This document shows positions 12,966 through 20,415 of a DNA stretch of 21,728 bases, piece after piece (position 1 is the first letter of the stretch; each line of letters begins with the position of its first letter). The stretch spans positions 1 to 21,728 of the forward strand of contig JBKPFS010000097.1 of the NCBI GenBank assembly GCA_046728935.1. Reading direction: 5' to 3'. Source of the stretch: DATAFO01 sp046728935 (GTDB lineage Bacteria > Actinomycetota > Thermoleophilia > Solirubrobacterales > 70-9). The notes beneath the pieces are model-generated. The model was given only the letters and a program-made list of their open reading frames with translations, was not told where the DNA came from and searched no databases. The position numbers and the translations under genes are program-made.

Positions 12966-14696
12966 CTCGTCGTCGGGCAGGGTCGCGAGCTCATCGTCGG
13001 GCCCGGTTGCGGGGCTGAGGGGCCGCGCGCACACCGCGACGGTTCCCGCGAGCCCCGCGACGAGGAAACAGGCCGCGAGCGCGGCCGCGAGGCCGATCTG
13101 ACCGTCGGCGAGCATGATCGCGAAGGTCCACGGCGTATCGGCACCGAGGTCGAGCGCTGAGGCGAGATTGCCAACGGCAAGCGCGGTTGGGAGGAGCGAG
13201 GCGAGTGCCGCGACGATCGCGACGGAACGGCCGACGCGCCCGCGCAGCCGGTCCGCGAGCAACCACACATGCGCGATCGGGGCGGCGAGCAGCCCCAGGT
13301 AGGGGTTCTGAAGCCAGGCCAAAAGCCCCGCGGACGCCGAGACGGCGCCGAGCCCCGCGACGAGTGACCCACGAGAACGATCGCTCGGTGGCCGGAGCCC
13401 ATGGGACAGCACGGCGCCCCCGACGACCGCCGCGGCGAACAGAAGGGCGGTGACAATCGCAGCCAGACCGATCGGGTAGCGGCCGGGGTCGAACGGGAAG
13501 CTAGGCGAAGGCACGATCCCCACCAGCGCCAGGGCGTACAGGACCACCACGCCTCCCAGCGGCGCCAGCCCGCGGGAGAGCGCCCAAAGGACCGAGCTCA
13601 GGGGCCGCTCGGAGAAACGGGACGCGCGCGCGAGCGCGTCGACCGCCGCCACCGCGGCGGGCAGGAGGAGGGCGAGCCCCAAGAGGGGGAGCGCCCACCC
13701 GGGCACCAGGTTGCCGCCCACCTCGACGTACGTGTCCGGGCCATGAACCAGGGCCTCCGGGTCGGCGTCGATCGCCTGCACGATCGACTGCGCCGCGCGC
13801 CCGAAGTCGCCGAGCGTGGCCGGGGACACGTCGTCGAGGCCGTCGGCTCCGGGCTCGAGGGGGCGCTCGCCGGCGGCGGAGATCGCCACGGCGTTCTCCC
13901 CGGCCGCGATCAGTGGGGCCTGCTCACCGAGGCCGGCGGGGATCGCCAAGCGTGAGAGCTGGCCCAGCATCCCCGGGCCTTCTTGCGGGTCCCCGGTCTG
14001 GGTCTCGACGGCCCGGTCGGCCGTGCGCGTGAGCTGGATCGCCGTCCGCCTGGAGTCGGTCGAGGACGCGACCACGAGCGGGCCGGAGCGCTGCGAGGCG
14101 CCCGGCTGGGCGATGACCACGATCGCCTCCACCGTGTTCGTCTCGGGCAGAGCCTCGAGCAACTCGCGCGCGCCGCTCGCGCCCTCGGACCCGCCCGAGG
14201 TGGAGGCGAGAACGAGGGTCTTCTGGTGGCCGGCGACGCCGAGCGCGGCGGCCAGCTCGGTGAGCACCCCGCTCGCCGCCGCGCTGGAGGCGGCCGCTGG
14301 GCCCCGAGCCGCGTCGCGGGCGGCGAGCACGACGATCGTGTCGGTCGACTCGCCCGGAAGCGTGATGAGGACGTTTCGCGCCTCGACGTCGTCGCCCTCG
14401 AACGACGCCTCGAAGCTCTGCTCCGAGACGTTCCCGGAGGGGATCTGGGAGAAGCGGTCGGCGACGATGTCCGCCGCGGCCTGATCTCCGTCGCTTCCGG
14501 GGGGACGATCGGACGCGGCCGTGGCAATCTCGTGCGCAGTCGCGGCTGCCCGCCCGGCTTCGAACGAGCCGGGTGGCACGGCCGGCTCGAGCGGGGCGGG
14601 GATCCCCTCGAGCGAGAACATCAGCGCGACCACGGCGATCAGCGCGGGCGCGAAGGCCGCGCGATAGAGGCGAAAGTCGACCACGGGCGACTGCAT
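12963..14696 (-). CDS. Membrane protein with degenerate M28-like (pseudopeptidase) extracytoplasmic domain
   Basis: 577 residues from the ATG at 14696; the open frame extends to 14783 but that part crosses regulatory repeats. An N-terminal membrane helix (about 12-30) leads to an extracytoplasmic domain (45-325) with the M28 aminopeptidase layout: ARNVLITLPG, then IVVLAARDAARG, SAAASGVLTELAAAL and LVLASTSGGSEGASGARELL. In active M28 enzymes these segments read G-A-H-x-D, D-N-x-S-G and G-E-E-x-G. Here the metal-binding His, the bridging Asp and the catalytic Glu pair are Ala or Gly/Ser. Six or so helices follow (about 334-356, 374-395, 407-430, 446-480, 488-513, 532-556), ending in an acidic tail (ATLPDDE). 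The architecture recalls Gaa1/GPI-transamidase-like and M28-membrane proteins, but metallopeptidase activity is unlikely. It is divergent from the response regulator. Function is unknown. Confidence 0.75.
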   Translation of the reverse strand: MQSPVVDFRLYRAAFAPALIAVVALMFSLEGIPAPLEPAVPPGSFEAGRAAATAHEIATAASDRPPGSDGDQAAADIVADRFSQIPSGNVSEQSFEASFEGDDVEARNVLITLPGESTDTIVVLAARDAARGPAAASSAAASGVLTELAAALGVAGHQKTLVLASTSGGSEGASGARELLEALPETNTVEAIVVIAQPGASQRSGPLVVASSTDSRRTAIQLTRTADRAVETQTGDPQEGPGMLGQLSRLAIPAGLGEQAPLIAAGENAVAISAAGERPLEPGADGLDDVSPATLGDFGRAAQSIVQAIDADPEALVHGPDTYVEVGGNLVPGWALPLLGLALLLPAAVAAVDALARASRFSERPLSSVLWALSRGLAPLGGVVVLYALALVGIVPSPSFPFDPGRYPIGLAAIVTALLFAAAVVGGAVLSHGLRPPSDRSRGSLVAGLGAVSASAGLLAWLQNPYLGLLAAPIAHVWLLADRLRGRVGRSVAIVAALASLLPTALAVGNLASALDLGADTPWTFAIMLADGQIGLAAALAACFLVAGLAGTVAVCARPLSPATGPDDELATLPDDE

Positions 14697-14728
14697 ACTG
14701 AAGACCAGGGCACCCGAGACGGCAGGGC

Positions 14729-14734
14729 TACCCT
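14729..14734. promoter_or_regulatory. Possible overlapping divergent -10 elements (TACCCT / TAGCCC)
   Basis: AGGGCTACCCT (14724-14734) contains TACCCT on the plus strand, identical to the putative PBP -10, and on the minus strand starts TAGCCC about 30 bases before the M28-like ATG. If used for the response regulator, the leader would be close to 95 bases and would contain all four repeat copies. Confidence 0.3.
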
Positions 14735-14746
14735 TGCGGTGTTTCA

Positions 14747-14831
14747 GTGAGGGGCATTCATGCGGGTGTCCCGTGAGGGGCATTTATGCCCCGAAAGAGG
14801 CATGTGGGTGATTGAAGAGGCGTGTGATTGA
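14747..14831 (+). repeat. Four-copy degenerate direct repeat ahead of the response regulator
   Basis: GTGAGGGGCATTCATGC (14747-14763) recurs as GTGAGGGGCATTTATGC (14773-14789). Two shorter, diverged copies begin AAGAGGCATG (14795) and AAGAGGCGTG (14815), each ending in GATTGA. Copy starts are 26, 20 and 20 bases apart, close to whole helical turns. The second copy also forms a perfect palindrome, GGGGCATTTATGCCCC (14777-14792). The block lies between divergent starts and is a good candidate for autoregulatory binding by the OmpR-type regulator. Confidence 0.6.
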
Positions 14832-14835
14832 TTTG

Positions 14836-15546
14836 ATGGAGGCCGCGGCCGACGGATCGGCTCGGATCCTGCTCGTCGACGACGAGCAGGCGGTGCAGAC
14901 GCTACTCGCCTACCCGTTGCGCAAGGACGGGTACGAGGTCGTCTCGGCCGTGGACGGTCGCGAGGCCCTCGATCGCTTCTCCGAGCAGCGGTTCGACCTG
15001 GTCGTGCTCGACATCATGCTGCCGAAGCTCGACGGGATCGAGGTCTGCCGCCGCCTTCGCAGCCGCAGCCAGGTGCCGATCATCATGCTCACGGCCAAGG
15101 ACGACGAGATCGACAAGGTGCTCGGTCTCGAGATGGGGGCCGACGACTACATCACGAAGCCGTTCTCGGTCCGGGAGTTCCGCAGCCGCGTCAAGGCCGC
15201 GCTGCGGCGCGCCGAGATGCGTCACGGGCGGGTGGCACCCGACGAGCCGATCGTCGCCGGCGACATGCGGATCGACTTCGAGCGCCGCGCAGTCACCATC
15301 CGGGGCAAGGTCGCCACGCTCACCTACGTTGAGTTCGAGATCCTCGCGGCGCTGGCCCGCTCGCCGGGCAGGGTGCTGACCAGGGAGGCGCTGCTCGAGC
15401 AGGTGTGGGGCGACTCGGCCTACCGGGATCCGCGGACGATCGACGTCCACATCCGACATCTGCGCGAGAAGCTCGAGCGCGACCCCCGCCAGCCCGAGTA
15501 CCTGTTCACGGTTCGCGGCGTGGGTTACCGCTTCCGAGATGAATGA
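14836..15546 (+). CDS. OmpR/PhoB-family response regulator
   Basis: 236 residues. The receiver domain (about 9-122) has acidic residues Asp15/Asp16 (LLVDDEQ), phosphoacceptor Asp59 (VVLDIMLP), Thr86 (MLTAKDD) and Lys108 (ITKPF). The winged-helix DNA-binding domain (about 138-235) ends with TIDVHIRHLREKLE and VRGVGYRFRDE, both typical of the OmpR family. Everything needed for phosphorelay is present. In-frame TTG and GTG codons extend upstream to 14812, but the ATG at 14836 precedes the conserved receiver start at a normal distance and avoids the repeat block, so it is preferred. A clear Shine-Dalgarno at normal spacing is lacking. The partner kinase gene begins 34 bases downstream, and the pair is followed by an HtrA protease gene, as in the mycobacterial mprA-mprB-pepD arrangement. 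Likely controls envelope stress genes and itself through the upstream repeats. Confidence 0.93.
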   Translation: MEAAADGSARILLVDDEQAVQTLLAYPLRKDGYEVVSAVDGREALDRFSEQRFDLVVLDIMLPKLDGIEVCRRLRSRSQVPIIMLTAKDDEIDKVLGLEMGADDYITKPFSVREFRSRVKAALRRAEMRHGRVAPDEPIVAGDMRIDFERRAVTIRGKVATLTYVEFEILAALARSPGRVLTREALLEQVWGDSAYRDPRTIDVHIRHLREKLERDPRQPEYLFTVRGVGYRFRDE

Positions 15547-15580
15547 ACTCCTACCGCGACCTCGTCGCTAGCCCGGACCA

Positions 15581-16984
15581 GTGAACTCCGTACGTAATAG
15601 GCTCGCGCTGCTCTTCTTCGTGATCACGGCGGCGGCGGTCGGGTTCATCTACCTCTACGTGGTGCCGCAGCTGCGCTCGAGCCTCACCTCGGAGAAGCTC
15701 CGCGGCCTCGAGCAGGTCGGCACCGAGGAGAGCGCGCGGCTCGATACCGCGATGCGCGAGGGCGTCTCGCAGGTCGAGCTGCGACGCGTGATCCGGGAGA
15801 CGGCACGGCGAACAGAGTCCCGGGTCACCGTTCTCGGGGTGCAGCCCGGGCCCGCCGGGTTCGAGCCCACCTTCGTGGTCGGCGACTCGGGCGTCGAGCG
15901 GGGGGCGGTGCTGCCGAACTATCCGGCGGCTCGCGCGGCCGTCGCCAGTGGCACCGTCGCCAGCGCCGTCGAGCGGGTCGCCGGCGAGCGGATCGGGGAG
16001 ACCGCGATCGCGCTGTCGGTCGACGGCGTGCCGCGCTGGGTGGCGGTGCTGTCGACCCCGCTCGACGATGTCGACGACAACGTCGCCCTGATCCGGCGCC
16101 AGATCCTGATCGCCGGGTCGATCGCGCTGCTCGCCGCCCTGGCCGCGGGCTGGTTCGTGGCTCGCGCCCACGCCCGCCGCCTGCGGCGGCTCGAGGCCGC
16201 GGCGGAGAAGGTGGCCCGCGGCGACTTCTCCACCACGATCCCCGTGGGCGCGAACGACGAGGTCGGTCAGCTGGCGATGACCTTCAACGAGATGCAGAAG
16301 CGGCTGGCCCGGCTCGACAGCGCTCGCAAGGAGTTCATCGCGAATGCCTCGCATGAGCTGCGAACGCCGATCTTCTCCCTGGGCGGCTTCGTCGAGCTGC
16401 TCGAGGAGGACGACCCCGACCCCGAGGCGCGCGAGGAGTTCGTGCGCCAGATGCGCGAGCAGGTGGCCCGGCTGACCAAGCTCACCGCCGATCTCCTCGA
16501 CCTCTCGAAGCTCGACGCGGATGCGATCCAAATTCGCTCGGAATCCGTCAACCTCGCCGAGGTCGCGGCGCGGATCGCCGACGAGTTCGGTCCCCTCGCG
16601 GAGCGGCGGCGATCGACCGTCGCCCTCGGGGGAGAGGCGGGCGTCTCCGCTGTCGCCGACCCCGATCGGGTGGCTCAGATCATGCGTATCCTGGTCGACA
16701 ACGCCCTTACCCACACGCCGGAGGGAACCCAGATCTCGGTCACACCCCAGCTCCAGAACGGAGCCGCGAGCCTGGTCGTCAGGGATAACGGGCCCGGAAT
16801 CGAGGCGCGCGCCCGAGATCGGGTCTTCGAGCGCTTCTACACGGGCGACGACGTCGGGGGGTCCGGCCTCGGGCTGGCGATCGCGCGGGAGCTGGCGGTG
16901 CGGATGAGGGGATCGATCGAGCTGCGTTCGAGGCGCGGGAGGACGGAGTTCGAGCTCAGGCTTCCTGCCGGGCGCCAGGGCTAG
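15581..16984 (+). CDS. Membrane sensor histidine kinase
   Basis: 467 residues from a GTG at 15581. Two membrane helices (about 8-28 and 173-196) flank an extracytoplasmic sensor region of about 140 residues that I cannot assign to a family. A HAMP linker (about 194-246) and the dimerisation domain with phosphoacceptor His258 (FIANASHELRTP) follow. The catalytic domain has the N box (ILVDNALTHTP, Asn374), G1 (RDNGPGI, 401-407), an F box (RVFERFYTGDD) and G2 (GSGLGLAIA, 427-435). All motifs are intact. It autophosphorylates and passes phosphate to the regulator encoded 34 bases upstream. The stop is followed after 3 bases by the HtrA gene, implying cotranscription. An earlier start from the ATG at 15542 would be in a different frame and is not used. 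Confidence 0.93.
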   Translation: MNSVRNRLALLFFVITAAAVGFIYLYVVPQLRSSLTSEKLRGLEQVGTEESARLDTAMREGVSQVELRRVIRETARRTESRVTVLGVQPGPAGFEPTFVVGDSGVERGAVLPNYPAARAAVASGTVASAVERVAGERIGETAIALSVDGVPRWVAVLSTPLDDVDDNVALIRRQILIAGSIALLAALAAGWFVARAHARRLRRLEAAAEKVARGDFSTTIPVGANDEVGQLAMTFNEMQKRLARLDSARKEFIANASHELRTPIFSLGGFVELLEEDDPDPEAREEFVRQMREQVARLTKLTADLLDLSKLDADAIQIRSESVNLAEVAARIADEFGPLAERRRSTVALGGEAGVSAVADPDRVAQIMRILVDNALTHTPEGTQISVTPQLQNGAASLVVRDNGPGIEARARDRVFERFYTGDDVGGSGLGLAIARELAVRMRGSIELRSRRGRTEFELRLPAGRQG

Positions 16985-16987
16985 TTG

Positions 16988-18208
16988 ATGCCGCCGCGGC
17001 CCTCCCGGAGCCAATCTCACCTCATGAGGATCGCGCTCGTGGTCCTCCTCGCGGTGGGGCTCGTCCTGGGCCTGGCGGCGTGTAGCGACGACGACTCGAG
17101 CTCGGACGCCACCACCGTCTCGTCCGACTCCGGCGGCGACACGAAGCGGGTGGTCGTGCAGTCGAACGAGGGCGCTTTCGACGCCCAGGCGATCTACCAG
17201 GCCGCGGCCCCGGGAGTGGTGACCATCCGCTCCGTGCTCGGCAGCTCCGCGCCGAGCCTGCTCAATCCCGGCGGGGGCCGCCAGCAGGGACAGGGATCGG
17301 GGTTCGTGATCTCCGACGACGGAGAGATCGCGACCAACGCCCACGTGGTCACCAGCGGCGGCAACGGCGCCGGCGGCGGCGAGATCAAGCCCGCGGAGGA
17401 GGTCTTTGTCCAGTTCGCCGATCGCAACCAGGTGCCGGCCGAGGTGGTCGGCTTCGATCCGTTCGCCGACGTGGCGTTGCTGCGCGTCGATCCCAGCGGG
17501 CTCGACCTGCGCCCGCTGAAGCTCGGGTCGACCGACGACGTCCAGGTCGGCGAGCTGGTGGCGGCCATCGGCAGCCCGTTCGGCCAGCAGCAGTCGCTCT
17601 CGGAGGGCGTGGTCTCGGCCACCGACCGCTCGATCCAGTCGCTGACCGACTTCCAGATCGACGGGGCGATCCAGACCGACGCCTCGATCAATCCCGGCAA
17701 CTCGGGCGGCCCGCTGATCGACTCCGACGGCGAGGTGATCGGCATCAACCAGCAGATCAACACCACCTCTGGAGGCAACGAGGGCGTGGGCTTCGCGGTC
17801 CCGATCGACCTCGCGAAGCGCTCGCTGGACCAGCTGCGCGAGGATGGCGAGGTCTCCTACGCCTACCTCGGGGTGGAGACGCAGTCCGTATATCCGCAGC
17901 TGGCCGATCGCCTCGACCTCGACGTCGACACCGGGGCCCTGATCGTCGACGCGGTCGACGGTGGGCCGGCGGAGGACGCGGGCCTTCGAGGCGGCGACGA
18001 TCCGATCCGCTTCCAGGGCCAGGAGGTCAAGGCCGGGGGCGACGTGATCGTGGCGGTCAACGGGGAGAAGCTGGTCGAGGAAGCGGATCTGCCGCGGATC
18101 ATCTCGCTGCTCGATCCCGGCGACAAGGTGACCCTGGAGATCATTCGCGACGGCGAGCACCAGGACGTCGAGGTGACGCTGGGGGAGCGTCCAAACAACC
18201 TCGACTGA
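16988..18208 (+). CDS. HtrA/DegP-like serine protease, lipoprotein, with PDZ domain
   Basis: 406 residues from the ATG at 16988; an ATG at 17024 is an alternative that trims 12 residues. The signal region VVLLAVGLVLGLAAC ends in a good lipobox with Cys32, followed by an acidic Ser-rich linker (SDDDSSSD). The trypsin-like domain carries His119 (TNAHVV), Asp161 (FADVALLRV) and Ser239 (PGNSGGPL), so the triad is complete. One PDZ domain occupies about 293-400 (AYLGVETQSV to VEVTLGE). It would degrade or refold damaged proteins at the outer face of the membrane. Lipid anchoring replaces the N-terminal membrane helix common in actinobacterial HtrA proteins. Its position right after a two-component pair suggests that the pair controls it. 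The next gene starts 2 bases after the stop. Confidence 0.93.
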   Translation: MPPRPSRSQSHLMRIALVVLLAVGLVLGLAACSDDDSSSDATTVSSDSGGDTKRVVVQSNEGAFDAQAIYQAAAPGVVTIRSVLGSSAPSLLNPGGGRQQGQGSGFVISDDGEIATNAHVVTSGGNGAGGGEIKPAEEVFVQFADRNQVPAEVVGFDPFADVALLRVDPSGLDLRPLKLGSTDDVQVGELVAAIGSPFGQQQSLSEGVVSATDRSIQSLTDFQIDGAIQTDASINPGNSGGPLIDSDGEVIGINQQINTTSGGNEGVGFAVPIDLAKRSLDQLREDGEVSYAYLGVETQSVYPQLADRLDLDVDTGALIVDAVDGGPAEDAGLRGGDDPIRFQGQEVKAGGDVIVAVNGEKLVEEADLPRIISLLDPGDKVTLEIIRDGEHQDVEVTLGERPNNLD

Positions 18209-18210
18209 TC

Positions 18211-19149
18211 GTGGCACAGGGATCCGATGAGCCGCGCGCGCTGGCGCGGGAGCTCGCGCTGGCGCTTCGCGAGCGGGTGTTGCCTGACCTGGGCGGGCAC
18301 GCCGGCCGCGCCCACGCCGGCGAGGGGGAGGGCGGTGACGTCACGTTTGAGATCGACGAGCGGGCAGAGGCGTTCCTCGAGGAGTTCGTCGCCGAGCGGG
18401 CGCCGGGCTTCTCCTTCTACTCGGAGGACCGGGGGCTCGTCTCAAGCGGCGGAGACCCGCGTTGGGTGCTGGTGGTGGACCCGATCGACGGCACCAGGCC
18501 GGCGATGGCGGGCTTTGAGTCGGCGTGCGTCTCGGTCGCGCTCGCGCGCCTCGACTCCAGCGAGCCCACCATCGGGGACGTCGAGGTCGGCTGCGTGGTC
18601 GAGATCAAATCCGGCCGCGGCTTCTTCGCCGAGCGCGGAGCTGGGCTGGACCCCACGCCGAGCCTGTCGGGCAACCGTGACCTGGGGCGGATGTTCTGGA
18701 CGTATGGCCTGCGGGGAAGGCCGGCGCGCGCGATCGCCGAGGTCCTGGGTGACCTGATCGACGCCTCCTCGGTGGGCGGCGGGACGTTCGACCTCGGCTC
18801 GGCGAGCTACGACATGACCCGGATCGCGACCGGGCAGCTCGACGCCTACGTCGAGCCCGGCCCGCGGATCGTGGCCGACGTTCCGGGGATGCGCGAGGAG
18901 TTCGAGCGGGTCGGGGGTGGGGCGCTGCTCAACAACTCTCCCTACGATCTTGCCGCCGCCGCCCTCTGCCTGACCGAGGCGGGAGCGACGCTGAGCGACG
19001 CCCACGGGCGCCCGCTCTCGGAACGGCCGCTGCTCGGCTCCGGGGAGGAGTTTCAGATCTCCTGCGTGGCGGCGGCGAACCCCGAGCTCCACACCGGGAT
19101 CCTGCGCGAGGTCGATGCGGGCATCGAACGGCTGGCGCGCCTGGGCTAG
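18211..19149 (+). CDS. Inositol monophosphatase-family phosphatase
   Basis: 312 residues, cytoplasmic, metal-dependent sugar or inositol phosphatase. Metal and substrate motifs are SEDRG with Glu72, VVDPIDGTRP with Asp90, Asp93 and Thr95, and the second signature NNSPYDLAAAALCLTEAG with Asp246, in which Tyr replaces the usual Trp. The segment GSASYDMTRIATGQLDAYVEPG (given as a region) matches the central IMPase pattern. Catalytic residues appear intact. The substrate is not evident: inositol phosphate, fructose bisphosphate, PAP and other sugar phosphates are all used in this superfamily. The GTG start at 18211 lies 2 bases after the HtrA stop, so it belongs to the same transcript. It directly precedes the trehalose genes, which seem to have their own promoter. 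A role for it in that pathway is only a possibility. Confidence 0.88.
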   Translation: MAQGSDEPRALARELALALRERVLPDLGGHAGRAHAGEGEGGDVTFEIDERAEAFLEEFVAERAPGFSFYSEDRGLVSSGGDPRWVLVVDPIDGTRPAMAGFESACVSVALARLDSSEPTIGDVEVGCVVEIKSGRGFFAERGAGLDPTPSLSGNRDLGRMFWTYGLRGRPARAIAEVLGDLIDASSVGGGTFDLGSASYDMTRIATGQLDAYVEPGPRIVADVPGMREEFERVGGGALLNNSPYDLAAAALCLTEAGATLSDAHGRPLSERPLLGSGEEFQISCVAAANPELHTGILREVDAGIERLARLG

Positions 19150-19163
19150 CTGCGAAGTCGCGG

Positions 19164-19169
19164 TAGTTA
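19164..19169 (+). promoter_or_regulatory. Putative -10 element (TAGTTA) of the trehalose operon
   Basis: GGTAGTTAT is the only AT-rich spot between the IMPase stop and the GTG at 19180. It ends about 11 bases before that codon, predicting an almost leaderless message. A weak stem (CTA/TAG plus GCGA/TCGC, 19146-19166) just before it includes the IMPase stop codon. Confidence 0.35.
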
Positions 19170-19179
19170 TTGTCCGCCC

Positions 19180-20415
19180 GTGCTTCAGGAAGTCGCTCTG
19201 GGCCAGCGCTCGCTGGCCGACTACACGCACATCGCCGGCCGCGGGCTGATCGGCCAGATCCGCGAGCTGGCTGAGCCCCTGGAGGGCCGCAAGGTCCTGC
19301 ACGTGAGCGGGACCGCGTTCGGCGGCGGCGTCTCGGAGATCCTCTACACGCTGGTGCCGCTGATGCGCGACGTCGGGCTCGACGCCCACTGGCAGGTGAT
19401 CATCGGTCGCGAGGAGTTCTTCAACGTCACCAAGCTGATGCACAACTCGCTCCAGGGCGCCGACCAATCGATCTCGGACGAGCAGTGGGAGGTCTTCGAG
19501 GCCTACAACCGGATGAACGCCGACGGCCTCGAGGGCGACTGGGACGTGATCATCGTCCACGACCCCCAGCCGGCGGCGATGAAGCGCAACGTGCCCGGCA
19601 AGGCGCGCCGGTGGATCTGGCGCTGCCACATCGACCTCTCCGAGCCGAACCCCGACACGCTCGCCCGGATGGTGCCGCTGATCGACGAGTACGACGCCAG
19701 CGTGTGGCACCTGGAGCAGTACATCCCCGCCGGCCTCGATGGCGGGATCCGGCGGGTCTGCCCGCCGGCGATCGACCCGCTGTCGCCGAAGAACATGGCG
19801 CTCTCCCCGGAGGATGCGGCCTACGTCTGCGACCAGTTCGGGATCGACACCGAGCGGCCGCTGATCTGCCAGGTCTCGCGCTTCGACCCCTGGAAGGACC
19901 CGATCGGCGTCATCGACGCCTATCGGGTGGTCACGGAGGAGGTGTCCGAGGCCCAGCTCGCGCTGGTCGGCTCGATGGCCACGGACGATCCCGAGGGCTG
20001 GGAGTTCTTCCACGAGACCTTTCGCCACGCGGACGGCGATCCCGACATCAAGATCCTCAACAACCTGAACAACGTGGGCGCGATCGAGGTCAACGCCTTC
20101 CAGTCGCAGGCGGACGTGGTGATTCAGAAGTCGATCCGCGAGGGCTTCGGCCTCACCGTCACCGAGGCGCTGTGGAAGGGTCGCCCGGTCGTGGCGGGCA
20201 ACGTCGGGGGGATCCCGCTGCAGGTCACCGACGGCGTCTCGGGCTTCCTGGTCTCCTCGCCCGAGCAGGCGGCGGAGCGAACGGTCCAGATCCTCCGCGA
20301 CCCGGAGCTCGCGAAGAGCATCGCCCGGGCCGGTAAGGCGCACGCCCGCGAGCACTTCCTCACGCCGCGCTTGCTCCGCGACTGGCTTCAGCTCTTCACG
20401 GACCTCGAGACATGA
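19180..20415 (+). CDS. treT: TreT-like trehalose glycosyltransferring synthase (GT4 family)
   Basis: 411 residues, GT-B fold. TreT enzymes join NDP-glucose and glucose to trehalose, reversibly. N-terminal signatures YTHIAGRGLIGQIRELAEPL and VLHVSGTAFGGGVSEIL (39-55) are close to TreT and the related trehalose phosphorylase group. The donor-binding C-terminal half has VSRFDPWKDP (232-241) and the E-x7-E motif in REGFGLTVTE (Glu321, Glu329), followed by GNVGGIPLQV. Acceptor-domain markers IVHDPQPAA, WRCHIDLSEPN and VWHLEQYIP are all present. Length is normal. The start is a GTG at 19180 with no Shine-Dalgarno, fitting a near-leaderless transcript. The stop overlaps the ATG of the otsA-like gene (ATGA), so the two are translationally coupled. 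Substrate choice cannot be proven from sequence; a trehalose-forming or trehalose-linked transferase is the best reading. Confidence 0.83.
   Translation: MLQEVALGQRSLADYTHIAGRGLIGQIRELAEPLEGRKVLHVSGTAFGGGVSEILYTLVPLMRDVGLDAHWQVIIGREEFFNVTKLMHNSLQGADQSISDEQWEVFEAYNRMNADGLEGDWDVIIVHDPQPAAMKRNVPGKARRWIWRCHIDLSEPNPDTLARMVPLIDEYDASVWHLEQYIPAGLDGGIRRVCPPAIDPLSPKNMALSPEDAAYVCDQFGIDTERPLICQVSRFDPWKDPIGVIDAYRVVTEEVSEAQLALVGSMATDDPEGWEFFHETFRHADGDPDIKILNNLNNVGAIEVNAFQSQADVVIQKSIREGFGLTVTEALWKGRPVVAGNVGGIPLQVTDGVSGFLVSSPEQAAERTVQILRDPELAKSIARAGKAHAREHFLTPRLLRDWLQLFTDLET

Noticed and set aside
14697..14783. N-terminal extension of the M28-like gene
   Set aside because: The added residues would read through the divergent promoter and repeat array, and the membrane anchor follows the ATG at 14696 directly.
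14747..14831. The repeat array as a short CRISPR
   Set aside because: Repeats are degenerate, with spacers of only 3-9 bases and no cas genes nearby.
15551..18217. An 888-codon open frame on the minus strand opposite the kinase and HtrA genes
   Set aside because: High GC produces long antisense frames. It lacks any recognisable domain, while the plus strand carries complete kinase and protease motifs.
18442..20355. A 637-codon minus-strand open frame opposite the IMPase and TreT-like genes
   Set aside because: Low-complexity Arg/Asp-rich shadow of two well-supported plus-strand genes.
8587..20415. MscS, TreT-like and OtsA-like genes forming one osmotic operon as in Thermoproteus
   Set aside because: About 10 kb, several unrelated genes and a minus-strand block separate mscS from the trehalose genes, so only a functional link is possible.
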